From Actinacidiphila paucisporea (GTDB taxonomy: Bacteria; Actinomycetota; Actinomycetes; Streptomycetales; Streptomycetaceae), in assembly GCF_900142575.1 (NCBI RefSeq), contig NZ_FRBI01000033.1, forward strand, positions 1 through 64,000: DNA of 64,000 nucleotides, in the 5' to 3' direction. Under the pieces are notes generated by a model. The model made no database searches, had not been told where the DNA came from, and saw only the letters and a list, made by a program, of their open reading frames with translations. Each line of letters opens with the position of its first letter. Position 1 is the first letter of the stretch. This document shows positions 17,074 through 27,815 of this stretch, piece by piece. The translations under genes and the position numbers were made by a program.

Positions 17074-20000
17074 TCAGCCGCAGTCCGCCTGATAGCGCAG
17101 GCTGGGGGCGTAGCGGCTCCATTGCGCCGGTGTGAGGGGCCCGCCGGCCAGTACGCACGCGTGCCGCATGAGCTGGGTCAGTGGGATCAGGTCCGACAGG
17201 TGCCAGGCCCTGATACCGCCCTGGGCGCCGACGCTGAGGAGCATGCCGCCGTCAGCGGTGACAGAGAGCGACGTGGTGTCTCCGGTCCCGCCGCGGACGA
17301 TGAACAGACGGGTGGCCGCCGTCGGGTCGGACAGGTCCCACACGACGGGAGTACCGTCCTTGGTGAGGCAGATGAGCATGTCCGTACCCGGGACGAACCC
17401 GACCGCCGTGGTGGCGTCCGGCAGTGTCGCCAGGCGCCGCGGGGTGCCCGCGGCGGCCGTCGCGAGCAGATACGTGTTCTCGTCGCTGGCCGCCACGGCG
17501 AGCCGTGTGCCGTCCGGCGAGAACGCCGTGCCGAGGACGGCGGACCCCCGGGGCGTGGTGAAGGAGCCCTCCACCGCGGGGTGCTGGGGCGATGCGAGGT
17601 TCCACAGGGTGGTGCCGCCGTCGTCGTGGCCCACCGCCAACCGCCGGCCGTCCCCGGAGAAGGACAGGCAGGAGACCGACGAGCGTCCTTCCGGCAGCGT
17701 GTGCAGTGGGCGCGGGTGAGCGGGGTCGGCGAGGTCCCACACGGTGAGGGTGCCGCCGTCCGCGACGGCCAGCAGCCGGGTACCGAGGACGGCCCGCGGG
17801 GCCGCGGCCAGCGCGCGTACGTCGGCGGTTCCCGCCTGCCAGTGGGAGACGGGAAGCGGACGCGGACCTAGTCCCGTCACGGTGATCGCGCCGGACGCGG
17901 CGCCGGTGACCAGAACGGTGTCCTGCGCTGCGAAGGCGGCGGCGGTGAGCGGATCGCCGGCCGTCACGTCCAGCCTGCGCGAAGCGGCGGCACCGGCCGG
18001 GTGGGCGAGATCGATCAGGTCCACCGTTCCGTCGTCGTGGGCGACGGCCGCTTCGGCTCCGGACGTGGAGGTCGTCAGGGCCTCGGCGCGCCTAGGCGAG
18101 CCGACGGAGACGGGCTGCGCGGCGGCGTTCTGGTGGTGGTAGAGGTCCCACCGGACGGCGCTTCCGTCGCTCGACCCGGTGGCAAGGGTGTGGCCGTCCG
18201 GCGAGAAGGCGACCGACGTCACGGCAGCGTGGTGTCCGAGCAGGGTGCCCGACTGACTCGCCCCGCCCCTGTCCTCGACTTGCCACAGCACGGTGCTCGC
18301 GTCGGCCGAAGCCGTGGCGAGCGTGCGGCTGTCCGGGGAGAAGGCGAGGGCCAGGACGGCCGCGGTGTGGCCGCCCAGCGAGGCCGGCCGGCGCCACCGA
18401 CCCGAGCCGGCCGCGGTCCACAGCTGGGCGCTGCCGTCCTTGGAACCCGAGGCGAGCATGGTGCCGTCCGGCGAGAAGGCCAGGGCGTCCAGCGGGCTCG
18501 TCACCCCGGCGGCCAGCCGGTGGACGACCGGTCGGTCCTGGTGGGAGAGGTCCCACAGCGTCACCTGGGCGTCGTCGCCGGCCGTGGCCACCAGGCGGCC
18601 CGCCGGTGCGAAGGCCACCGCGTCGACGGCGACCGGTGACGGCAGGGGAGGGAGCGGGGTCGGGTGCGGGGCGTCGGAGACGTCCCACAGCAGCGTGCCA
18701 CGGGTGTGTGTCCCGACCGCCACCAGCCGGCTGTCTGATGACCACGCCACGGAACTCACCGGGCTGCCTCCGGCGTCGAGCGTCGCCACCCTGCGGTGGC
18801 CAGGGTCCGTGGTGGAGACCAGGCGCACGTTCCCGTCCGAACCGCCCTCTGCGAGCAGGCCGGCGGTTGGCGCGTAGGAGACCGCGGTGACCTTCCCGCC
18901 GTGTCCGTAGGGGACCGAGGCGAGTTCCCGCATCGGTCTGCGGGTGGGATCGAGGAGGACGGTGCTGCCCGCATCGGTCCCGACGGCCAGTTGGTGGCCG
19001 TCGTCGCCGTAGCTGATGCTGTTGACGGCGGGTGCCAGGCTCCCCGCGGTGGGCGGCGCCGTGAACTCGCCGTCGAACGCCGTCGCCTGGAAGATGCGCT
19101 GCAGCACGGTGTCGGCCTGCTCCGACGCGCCCGCACGCGAGCCGGCCACCGCCAGCAGCAGTGCCGTACGGGGATCGTCGCCGCGCATGGAGTCGGCGAC
19201 GGTGACCAACTGCTGCGCATTCGCAGCGCTTTGGGCCTTTGCCTTCTTCTCCGACTGGTGGCGTGCCACAAGGAGCGAGACGGTGCTGGCGGCCAGCAGG
19301 GTGATGATCACGCTTATCGCTCCGACGGAGACCAGCCGGCGGCGGCGCGCCGTCCTGACGCTGACGTCGAGGAACTGCCGCTGGTCGCGGTCCAGGCGGA
19401 CGTCGCTGTCCGCGGGCCACGGCTTGCGCCGGTCGGCCGCGCGGCCGGAACGCCGGTACTCGCCGGGCAGCCGCCCGCTGCCGCGCCAATGCCGGGCGGC
19501 CTCGTCGATCTCCTGGCGTTCCAGCAGGCGGTCGCGCGCCTCGGTGATCCAGCCCCGCAGCTCCGGCCAGTAGGTGAAGAGCGACTCGTGGGCGATCTCC
19601 GAGTACTCCCCCTCCACGACGATCAGCCGCGCCTCGGCGAGGCCGGCCCAGGCGGTCTTCGCGTCGCCGGCGACGGACGGGTCGTCGGGGAACAGCAGGT
19701 CGCTGCGCACCCTGCGCCTGACGGGCGCAAGGCGTTCGCGGTCGACCGCGACCAGGGACAGCAGGATCGCCCTGACCTCAGGTGACGCGGACTCGCCGAA
19801 GGTGTCGTGAGCGGTCTTGGAGATCGCGCCCCGGATGCCTCCGGCCTCCTCGTAGGACGCCGCGGTCAGCCAGACGCCGCCGCCCTCACGATGGGACCAA
19901 CTGGCGCTCAGCGCGTGGGAGATCAGCGGCAGGACGCCCGGATCGGCAGCGGAGAACTCGCTCGCGCCGGCGTCTCTGAGGACCAGGCTGACCAGTCCTG

Positions 20001-20246
20001 GGTCCGCTCGGACGCCGGCCGCCCTGGCGGACTCCTCGACGACCTCGCGCAGGTCCTCGAGGGTCATGGGTTGCAGCGCCACCACCTCCAGCGGCACGTC
20101 CTCGAACCGCTTCAGGACCGCCTCCCTGAAGTCGTCGCGGACCGCGGCGACCACCAGCGCCGCGGGCGTGCCGGTTGCGTCGGGGCGCGACGCCTCCCGC
20201 AGGGTTCGGAAGAAGGTGTCGCGGTCGTGGTCGGGTGCCTACCGCC
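17074..20246 (-). pseudogene. STAND-WD40 gene, 5'-truncated (second paralogue)
   Basis: The frame encodes about 1055 residues from the middle of a STAND NTPase to its normal end. It starts with DRDTFFRTLRE and VVAAVRDDFREAV (after the Walker A/B region of such proteins). ISHALSASW, a membrane helix near VSVGAISVIITLLAASTVSLLV, and 10 or more WD40-like blades (AFSPDGTMLASGS, AFSPDSRTLATAS, AFSPDGHTLATGS and similar) follow. The N-terminal HTH and P-loop are absent. At about 20246 the upstream sequence becomes the WD40 part of the neighbouring paralogue in another frame. A GTG at 20154 could start translation, but no intact NTPase would result. It probably arose by deletion between tandem paralogues. 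Confidence 0.75.
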
Positions 20247-23200
20247 AGGGTGCGCCCGTCCGGGCTGAAGGCGACCGAGAAGACGTAGTTCTGCGGACCG
20301 TGCAGTTCCGTCGCCCGCGACAAGGGCCGCCCCGGCGACAGGCGCCAGAGCCTGATCGTATGGTCGTCCCCGCCGGAGACGAGCATGCCACCGCCCGGGC
20401 GGAAGGCGAGCGTCTCGATCACCTGGCCGCCTCCGCCCTGGACCGGGCCGCCCAGCGGCACCGGACGGCTCGGGTCCCGGACGCCCCACAGACGGATCGA
20501 GCCGTCGTTGTACCCGACGGCCAGCGTGTCACCGTCCGGGCTGAAGGCCACCGCGTTGGCAGGGGTCGGGCCGGCCAGCGCCGCGCCCAGCGACCGATGC
20601 CGGGCGGTGTCCCACAGGCGTACCGCCCCGCTGCCGACGGCCAGCACCCGTCCGTCCGGACGATAGGCGACGCTGGCGACCAGGCCGCTGCCGGGCAGGT
20701 AGGGGACGGGGAGGTGCCACAGGCGGGCCGCTCCGTCGCCCGCCCCGGTGACCAGGGTTTGCGAGCTGTCCCACGCCACGGCGGCAACCGGCCCGGGGTG
20801 CGGCAGAACGGCGGAGACCTGTCCGGTGCCCATGTCCCAGAGCCTGGCCGAAGAGTCGCTGCTGCCCATCGCCAGCAGGTGCCCGTCCGGGCTGAACGCG
20901 AGGGAGTTGACCCAACTGGTGGCCGGCGTGGGCGGGGTGAGGGACGGCCCCGGCAGTCCGCCGGGCCCGATGCGCCGCAGCCGGACGGACCCGTCCCTGC
21001 TGCCTGCGGCAAGGACCGTGCCGTCGGGGCTGAAGCACACGGAGAAGACGATCTCCGGCGTGCGGGCAGCCCCGCTGGCCCACACCGGAGCGGTCGACCC
21101 GCCGGGCCGCCAGAGGTAGGTGCCGCCGTCCGCGCTTCCGGCTGCCAGCGTCCGACCGTCCGGCGCGAAGGCCAGCGACTGGACGGATTTCCTGGGCCCG
21201 GTCAGCGGTCGCAGGCCGACCGGCGTGCCCGGCGTACCCACCTGGTATCTGCGCACCGTGCCGTCCTGCCCGCCCACGGCGAGCGTCCGCCCGTCCGGGC
21301 TGTAGGCGAGCGCGTAGAGTGTGCCGGCGCCGGCCGCGACCGAGCCCAGCGACACCGGACGGGCGGGGTCGGTGACGTCCCACCGCCGCACTTCGCCGTC
21401 TTGGCCGGCCGCGGCCAATTGCCTGCCGTCAGGGGTGAAAGCCGCCGCGTACACGGCGGTTCGGGCCGGCAACTTGATCAGCCGCAGCAGCCGCGGCCCG
21501 GCGCCGGCCACATCCCACAGCCGCACGGTCCCGTCCGCGGCAGCCGACGCCAGGACATGCCGGGAACTGACCGGCACCGCCTGTACAACTCCCCGCGCCC
21601 GCTCCAGGCGAACGGCGCTCGGGGTGTCCGACGCCTCCAGCAGGAGGGTCCGGGCCTCGGTCGTCGGGCTGATCCGGTAGGCCTCCACCCCCAGGCCAGC
21701 CGCCAGTGACACGTCCTGCTGGCGCAGCAACTCGCCCCGCCCGGCGATCTGCCGGGACAGTGCCTGGTCGCGCTCGATGTTCACCTGCGACCGCTGCCGG
21801 AATGCGACGCCGCCGAGCGCCAGCGCTGCCACCAGGGCGATCACCAGTGCGGCCGAGAGCCGCCGCAGCCGGCGCACCCGCAGGCGGTCCGCGGCGTGGG
21901 CACGCTCCTCCTGGGCCGCCGAAGCGTCGAGGAACTCGTGCTCCAGCCTGCTGAGCACGGCGCCGTACGTGGCGTCGGCGGCCAACTCCCGGAAGAGCGC
22001 GAGGCGGCCGCCCCGAGACAACGCGCCCGTGTCCCGGCCGCCTTCCTGCCAGCCGAAGGCGCTGTCGGCCAGCCGCCGATGCTGGAGCATCCTGGCCCGG
22101 TTGGCCTCCGTCCACTCCCGCAGCCGTGGCCAGCCGCCCAGCAGCGCCTCATGGGTGATCTCCACCGACGTGGAGTCGACGGTCAGCAGCCTCTCCGCCA
22201 CGAAGGCGGTCAGCGCCTCGTCCACGTCGGGCGGCACCGTGCCGTCCGACCCGGTCAACTCCGCCCACCGGGCCCGGCGGCGGGTGTCGGCGGTGTCCTG
22301 GCCCAGGTGGACCAGGCGCAGGAAGAGCCGGCGTGCGGCCTCCTGCCGTGACTCCCCGAGGTCGCCGTAGACCCGCTCGGCGGAATTCCCGATGGCGTGC
22401 TCGATTCCTCCGGTCGCGAGGTAGTCAGCGACCGTCAGACGCCTGCCGCCGGAGCGCTCCGCCGTGGTCAGCAGAGCGTGCGACAGGAGCGGCAGGGCGC
22501 CGGGGTTGTGCGCGGCACCGTTTCCGCCGCCCGGCGACAGGTCGGCCAACAGCAGTGGGACCAGGCCGTCGTCGACCTCCATGGACGCCTCGCGGGCAGG
22601 CCCGGTGACGGAGCGGCGCAGCTCCTCGGTCGTCATCGGCCGCACAACGACCTGCCGGCCACGCAGGGCCGCGGCGAGGACCGGATAGGACAGCGCCTGA
22701 CCGTAGAAGTCCGCGCGCAGGGCCAGAACGACGAGTACGCGGCCCCCGGAACCGGTGTGCACCGCGGCCAGGGCAGCGAGAGCGGAGAGGAACCCGCTCC
22801 GCTCCTCCTCGTCGTCACAAAGGGTGAAGATCTCCTCCAACTGGTCCACCGCGACGGTCAGACCCGCCTCTCCCAGGCCGGCCACCTCGTCGGCGACCGC
22901 GCCCGGCCGCTCCCGCAGCAGGTCGGGGGCGAGCGCGGGACGGCCGGTGGCACGGGCGATCCCCGCCGACAGCTCGGCCAGTGGGCTGTCGCCCGGCGTG
23001 CAGGTCAGCAGCGACCCGGCGAGGGCGGCGAGAAGGCCGGCGTGCAGCAGCGAGGTCTTCCCGGACCCGGAGGCGCCGACCACGATCACCGGGACGTCGA
23101 GGTCCTGGTCCTCCGAGACGGCGGCGAGCAGTTCCGCGGTCGCCTCCTCCCGGCCGTGGAACCAGCGCGCGTCCTCCACGCCGAAACTCGCCAGCCCCCG

Positions 23201-23419
23201 GTAGGGCAGTGACGCCGTACGGCGCTGGTGGCCGACCGGCCCCCTGGCGCGCAGCGCGGCATCGGTCCAGGCCTTGATGTCGGCTTCCCGCGTGACCCCC
23301 AGCTCGATCAGGAGGACGCGCAGCTTCTCCATGTCGGTGGGCAACGGGAAGGAACGGCCCGACGAGTAGTCGCCAATGGTGCTGGAGGGCAATTGGGTCG
23401 CGCGCGCCAGGGCGCGCAT
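20247..23419 (-). pseudogene. HTH-STAND-WD40 gene, 3'-truncated and fused out of frame
   Basis: This gene keeps the start of an XRE-type HTH-STAND-WD40 protein. It has HTH residues MRALARATQLPSSTIGDYSSG, GLASFGVEDARWFHGRE, Walker A VVGASGSGKTSLLHAGL, Walker B LTVAVDQLEEIF, LRADFYGQAL and PLLSHALL. A membrane helix near LSAALVIALVAALALGGVAF and about ten WD40-like blades follow. After AFSPDGRTLAVG the sequence abruptly becomes mid-NTPase sequence of the neighbouring paralogue in a different frame. The ribosome would add an unrelated Arg/Pro-rich tail ending at 19886. Helix-1 residues of the HTH (FTRLRLRAGFT) are encoded in frame upstream of ATG 23419. No ATG, GTG or TTG lies between them and the in-frame TGA at 23596-23598, so the original start also seems lost. 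Confidence 0.72.
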
Positions 23420-24040
23420 GGTGAAGCCGGCCCGCAGCCGCAGTCGAGTGAATTCCCGGGCGAAATGCTCGCGGCCGACATTCCCTCGCCTGCCGGACGG
23501 TCGAAGGCCGCCCGAGCTGCGGAGTTCAGCATTATCGCGCCGAACGGCCTCCGCCCGGATCGCTTCGGAACCACCTCTGACTACGGGCGCCGCCCATCAA
23601 GGTCCGCACCAACGGCAGACCTGAGCCGATCCGGGGTCTGACCAGTCCGTATCGGTCATGGCCTGGCCGAGCGCGATGAAGGAAGCCGCCGCGATATACG
23701 GCGCGGGGTACGGCCAGGGATGCGGCGCACGTAGACGGCGAAATACGCCTCGACCGATCCCGAATCGGAACGCGCGGCACCCGGAATCCGCCGACACCTC
23801 TCGATCGCCGCCCCGGTCCCGTCCGCGCTGTCGCGGTGCAGCGCGTCCAGGTGCGGGAGCCGCTGGTGAGCCTGCGGTAGCAGTGACGGTGCGGGCGATG
23901 CCGGCGAACGCAAGGCGGTGGTGGCCGGGCGGGCGATGGGGGAGTGCCGTCCTGCGGCATCAGCGGACGCGGGCACGGTCTCGATGCGCGGAGCCTGCCG
24001 TACGCTGCGACCGTACGGCTACCCGTGGGAGGCGGTCATA
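23420..24040. other. Intergenic/decayed stretch without a recognised gene
   Basis: The first 60-180 bp carry the in-frame remnant of the HTH of the STAND gene on the minus strand, without a start codon. The rest (about 23600-24040) contains short open frames on both strands with no recognisable domain. A minus-strand frame ending in QVCRWCGP is the only one with a Cys-x2-Cys feature, and I do not call it a gene. Confidence 0.4.
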
Positions 24041-24286
24041 TTGCTCACGCTCGATCTGCACCCGATCTTCCGCAGCAACCGCGACCTCGACGTCGCGCTG
24101 CGTCAGGCGCTTTTCAGGGCCGCCGCCACCGGGGTCGACGTGCTGCAGGTCATCCCGGGAAAGGGGACGGGCGCGCTCAGGCAGCGGGTGCTGACCACGC
24201 TGGCGCAGACGCACCTGAAAAAGCTCTACGCCCGGGTGGAAGTCGACCCGGACAACCCCGGGCGGATCCTGGTCCACCTGCGCTGA
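24041..24286 (+). CDS. Small Smr-domain protein
   Basis: The protein is 81 residues and consists almost only of an Smr (small MutS-related) domain. LTLDLHP at the start, an Arg/Leu-rich helix (DLDVALRQALFRAA), the loop VIPGKGTGALRQRVL and the final strand GRILVHLR are all family features. Smr domains bind nucleic acid and some are nucleases. The TTG at 24041 is chosen because GGGAGG lies 9 bases upstream and it starts exactly at the conserved N-terminus; the longer open frame from 23918 has no homology. The family's usual LDLHG motif reads LDLHP here. Confidence 0.8.
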   Translation: MLTLDLHPIFRSNRDLDVALRQALFRAAATGVDVLQVIPGKGTGALRQRVLTTLAQTHLKKLYARVEVDPDNPGRILVHLR

Positions 24287-24382
24287 CCACGGGCTTGCCC
24301 CACCGGCGGCCGCACGGCCGAAGGGGTGAGATCGAACGTCTGTGGTCTTGTGCGTGACGGGACAGCTGCTTCACTGGGGGAC

Positions 24383-24478
24383 ATGGCACATCGTCTCGCG
24401 GTGATCGAGGACTTCTGGCCGTCCCGTCGGACCGGGATGTTCGACGAGTGGTGTCGGCAGGCCATGTCCGGGGTCTGA
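24383..24478 (+). other. Possible 31-codon leader ORF upstream of carbonic anhydrase
   Basis: An ATG at 24383, preceded by GGGGGAC, opens a 31-codon frame (MAHRLAVIEDFW, ending MSGV) that stops 68 bp before the carbonic anhydrase start. The purine-rich stretch sits only two bases from the ATG. It may be a leader peptide, a gene remnant or chance; nothing in the peptide is recognised. Confidence 0.2.
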
Positions 24479-24546
24479 GCCCCGGCGCGGCCCTTCCACG
24501 CTCGTCGTCCGTCCGCCGTCTCCGGAGTGCTGCAAAGGAAGTCCGC

Positions 24547-25035
24547 ATGTCTGTGACCGATGAACTGCTCGCCAACAACGCCGCCTACGCCGAGACCTTC
24601 GACGGTCCGCTTCCGCTGCCGCCGTCCCGCCGGCTCGCGGTGGTGGCGTGCATGGACGCCCGCCTGAACGTCTACGCGATCCTCGGCCTGAAGGAAGGCG
24701 AGGCGCACGTCATCCGCAACGCCGGCGGTGTCGTGACCTCCGACGAGATCCGCTCGCTGGCCATCAGCCAGCGGCTGCTGGGTACGCGGGAGATCATCCT
24801 CATCCACCACACCGACTGCGGGATGCTCACCTTCACCGACGACGGCTTCAAGGACGCGGTGCGGAAGGACACCGGGATCCGCCCGCCGTGGGCGGCGGAG
24901 GCGTTCTCCGATCTCGACGACGACGTCCGCCAGTCGATCGCCCGCATCAAGGCGGACCCCTTCGTCCCGCACAAGGACGCGATCCGCGGCTTCGTCTTCG
25001 ACGTGGCCACCGGAAAGCTGAACGAGACGGTCTGA
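24547..25035 (+). CDS. Beta-carbonic anhydrase
   Basis: This 162-residue enzyme should interconvert CO2 and bicarbonate in the cytoplasm. The zinc ligands Cys35 (ACMDAR), His88 and Cys91 (HHTDCG) are present, as is the Asp37-Arg39 dyad that controls the fourth ligand, and RNAGG. The short length matches the compact actinobacterial/mycobacterial (Rv1284-like) subclass. ATG 24547 follows AAGGAAG. The gene appears monocistronic and is closed by a strong hairpin. Confidence 0.93.
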   Translation: MSVTDELLANNAAYAETFDGPLPLPPSRRLAVVACMDARLNVYAILGLKEGEAHVIRNAGGVVTSDEIRSLAISQRLLGTREIILIHHTDCGMLTFTDDGFKDAVRKDTGIRPPWAAEAFSDLDDDVRQSIARIKADPFVPHKDAIRGFVFDVATGKLNETV

Positions 25036-25082
25036 GCCCCGCGCGGCGCCATTCGGTCCGTGGCCCGGCAGATGGGCCGGCC

Positions 25083-25116
25083 GGCCCGTCGAACGGGGCG
25101 TCCCGTTCGGCGGGCC
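25083..25116 (+). terminator. Hairpin terminator between carbonic anhydrase and the Tat protein gene
   Basis: GGCCCGTCGAACGGG (25083-25097) pairs with CCCGTTCGGCGGGCC (25102-25116) around a 4-base loop, with a single T/G wobble. It lies between two convergent genes and can serve both. Confidence 0.75.
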
Positions 25117-25150
25117 GAGCGTCCACCGGCTGCGTCGTCCCGCAGCCGGG

Positions 25151-26593
25151 TCACGCAGGGGCGATGGTGGTGACGGTGCCGGAGGAGCCGACGTACTTCA
25201 GTGCGCCGTTCTGGACGAAGAGGACACCGCCGCCGCTGGGAGCCGCGTTGGGCACCACCTTCGCGTTCGCGACGGCGATGACCCCGGACCCGCCACCCAG
25301 GCTCGTGGTGGAGAGGTACACGTTCCCGTCGACGCGGAGGCTGTCGTCGGTGCGGAGGGTGTCCGCGGAGGAGCGGTACAGGGTCACGTCCCGGGTCGCG
25401 GTGCCGCTGCCCCACTCCATGCGGCCGTCGGCGCCGATCCGGAACCGGTTGATCGTGTCGCTGCTCATGCGGGCCTGATAGGCCGCCGACGCCGAATCCG
25501 CGGTGACCGCGAGGACGGCCTGACCGTTCGCGGTCGTGCTCGTCACGGTGACCGCGGGGCTGGTCGACGCGCGGGTCACCGTCAGACCCGCGGAGGTGCC
25601 GCTCAGGCCGCCGACCGCCACCTGGCCGGTGGAGCGGATGATCCGCAGCGGCTGGTCGATGGCCGTGCCGGCATCGTTGTACCGCTGGACCTCCAGGTCG
25701 GTTCCCGCGTTGCTGCCCGACTCGGCGCCGTTGGTGGCCCGGATCTTCCACCGCTTCGCCGTGCCGTCCGTCGTGTTGCCGAACTCGATCGGCTTCTCCC
25801 AGCCGGCCGGGCCCGACAGCCGCAGCGCCTGCTGGATGTCCGCGCCCGTGGTGTCGGTGCCGTGGGTCCGGACCGTGAAGTCCGCCAGGTTGGTCATGAG
25901 GTTCGTCTTGTCGACACCGATCTTGCCGGTGGTCTGGTCCGCGAAGGGTGCCTCGAACCGGCCCTGCAGGGCTCCGTTGGCGTCGGGTATCTCCAGTTCC
26001 CAGTGCGCGTGCAGGCCGCTGTGGTCGTCGGCCTCGTAGTGCGCACCGGTCCAGGCGACCGCCGACCACGCTCCGTTGACGGCGTCACGGTCCGTGTCGT
26101 ACCCGGATGACGGCATGTACCAGGCCGTCATCGCCTTGGCGTCCTTGCGCATCAGGAAGTTGCGGACGGTCTCGCCGTATCCGTTGGTGTGCGCCCGCTG
26201 GTAGCTGTACAGACTCAGCCGCCCGGTGCCGTCCTGCCCGGTGGGGACGTCGTCCGCGGGGTAGGTCGAGGCGATCGCGATGCCGGTCTGCGTGAGCGAG
26301 TTGCCGCGGCCCACCGGGAGGTCGGGGTCGACGGTGCCGGGCACCGCCTCGACCTCCAGCGACCCGTACACGACACCACCCGACGAGTCAAGGGCCGACG
26401 CGTCCACGGCCTCCGTCGGCGGGACCGCGGCAGGCTGCACCGCTGCGGCCTCGTCCAGCGGGGCGGCGGACGCGGGGGCCGCATTCCACAGCTGGCCCGC
26501 CGCCGCTCCCACCCCGGCGGTCCCCAGCAGTTCCATGGCATGGCGCCGGGTGAATCTCGGCGTGGGCTCCTGCGCATCGCCCCGTTCGGTCAT
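25151..26593 (-). CDS. Tat-secreted protein with tail-fibre-like C-terminus, function unknown
   Basis: The protein is 480 residues. The ATG at 26593 follows GGAGGGGAC. A twin-arginine signal (FTRRHAMELLG, Ala-rich helix, ASAA site) indicates Tat export. The mature protein is rich in beta-type sequence (HWELEIPDANG, AHYEADDHSGLHAHWE, VAVGGLSG, DSLRVDGNVYLS). It ends in NGALKYVGSSGTVTTIAPA, a style of ending I associate with phage tail-fibre-like and hyaluronidase-like proteins. I cannot assign an activity. Its position beside glycan synthesis and GH26 genes, 130 bp after the operon, suggests polysaccharide binding or cleavage outside the cell; that is inference. Confidence 0.6.
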   Translation of the reverse strand: MTERGDAQEPTPRFTRRHAMELLGTAGVGAAAGQLWNAAPASAAPLDEAAAVQPAAVPPTEAVDASALDSSGGVVYGSLEVEAVPGTVDPDLPVGRGNSLTQTGIAIASTYPADDVPTGQDGTGRLSLYSYQRAHTNGYGETVRNFLMRKDAKAMTAWYMPSSGYDTDRDAVNGAWSAVAWTGAHYEADDHSGLHAHWELEIPDANGALQGRFEAPFADQTTGKIGVDKTNLMTNLADFTVRTHGTDTTGADIQQALRLSGPAGWEKPIEFGNTTDGTAKRWKIRATNGAESGSNAGTDLEVQRYNDAGTAIDQPLRIIRSTGQVAVGGLSGTSAGLTVTRASTSPAVTVTSTTANGQAVLAVTADSASAAYQARMSSDTINRFRIGADGRMEWGSGTATRDVTLYRSSADTLRTDDSLRVDGNVYLSTTSLGGGSGVIAVANAKVVPNAAPSGGGVLFVQNGALKYVGSSGTVTTIAPA

Positions 26594-26723
26594 GAAAGTC
26601 CCCTCCGATGAGATTTCGGGTGAGGAGGCGGGGTCACGATCGTTCACCACCTCCACACAGCGGGGACACTGTACAAGCACGTGCGCACCGGTCCGCCGCT
26701 GCCGGCACCCGTGCGCGGCCAGG

Positions 26724-27815
26724 TCAGGACGGAGCCGGGATCGGCGCGGGCTTCAGCAGGCGGACCCCCGTGCGGTACGCGTTCCGCGCCGCCTTGCCGG
26801 AGGTGAACGTCCAGTCGGCGCCGGCGCCCTGCTCGCGCGTGTACTGGAACCAGACGAAGCCGATCACATCGGGGTGCTTCCGCAGCCACGGGAAGAACGT
26901 GGTGATCCAGCGTGCCTTGCCGGCACCCGGCTGGGAGCCGGTCTCGGTGATCAGCAGCGGGCGCCGGGTGAACTTCCGGACGGCCCGCAGGGTCGGGTCC
27001 AGCACGTCGCCCGCCGTGGGTTCCGAGACGTCGTAGGCGGACATGCCGATCCAGTCGACGTAGGCGTCCCCCGGGTAGAGCGACTTGAGGCTGACCGGGT
27101 CCGCGCCGCGCAGCGTGTTCGGCGCCCACACCCAGATCACGTTGCGTGCGCCGACCTTGTCGAAGATCGCGTGCACGTGCTTCCAGGCGGCCGCGAACTG
27201 CCCCGGTTTGTTGACGCCGTTGCGTTCGGCCCAGGGGTACCAGTGGCCGTTCATCTCGTGGCCGAAGCGGATCGCGACGGGCCAGCGGTTCGCTTTGACG
27301 GCCTTGGCGAACGCGGTGATGTAAGCGTCGTGGTGGCCGTCGATGATGGTGGACAACGCATACGACGGCTGCTTCGTGCCCTTGCCTGCCCCGGCCCACG
27401 GCTCCCAGGTGATCACCGGGAAGGCGTGCTGGGAGTACGCGGACCGGACGGCGCCCTCGTCGAAGTCCTTGGCCCAGTTGACGAAGTACTCGACCATGTT
27501 CGGCCGGACGCCGGCGTCCTCGGCGATGCCGGAGAGCACCGCGGACTTCCAGGGTGCGCCGGGTGCGGCGACGCCGACGTACGTGGTGCCGCCGGGAGGG
27601 TGGAGGAAACGCGACCTGTCGGGAACGAACTCGGGCGTCGTCGCGGAGGGAAGGGCGACGCCGTGCTCGGCGTCCTTCGTGCCGGGGTTGCCGGACGGCG
27701 TGCCGCCGCCGCACGCGAGAGCGCCCGCGCCGACAGCCACCGCGGCGATGACCGCGAGCACCAGCCGGCGCGCGCCGCGCCGCCGCGTGCGCACGGGGCG
27801 GCCGCCCTCAGCCAC
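26724..27815 (-). CDS. GH26-family glycoside hydrolase-like lipoprotein
   Basis: The protein is 363 residues. A lipobox-like GALAC (Cys35) follows a hydrophobic helix, so it is probably a lipoprotein facing outward. The TIM-barrel signatures of family GH26 are present: FPVITWEPW, RFGHEMNGHWYPW with the acid/base Glu187, WVWAPN, YPGDAYVDWIG, and the nucleophile Glu291 in LLITETGS. GH26 enzymes cleave beta-mannans and some other beta-glycans; the substrate here is unknown. The GTG start at 27815 overlaps the end of the GT39-like gene by 8 bp. It is the last gene of the overlapping leftward operon. Confidence 0.85.
   Translation of the reverse strand: MAEGGRPVRTRRRGARRLVLAVIAAVAVGAGALACGGGTPSGNPGTKDAEHGVALPSATTPEFVPDRSRFLHPPGGTTYVGVAAPGAPWKSAVLSGIAEDAGVRPNMVEYFVNWAKDFDEGAVRSAYSQHAFPVITWEPWAGAGKGTKQPSYALSTIIDGHHDAYITAFAKAVKANRWPVAIRFGHEMNGHWYPWAERNGVNKPGQFAAAWKHVHAIFDKVGARNVIWVWAPNTLRGADPVSLKSLYPGDAYVDWIGMSAYDVSEPTAGDVLDPTLRAVRKFTRRPLLITETGSQPGAGKARWITTFFPWLRKHPDVIGFVWFQYTREQGAGADWTFTSGKAARNAYRTGVRLLKPAPIPAPS

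Noticed and set aside
16480..17871. A 463-codon plus-strand frame as one gene
   Set aside because: Its left part covers the riboswitch, the middle is the transporter fragment and the right part is antisense to WD40 coding sequence, so it is not a single protein.
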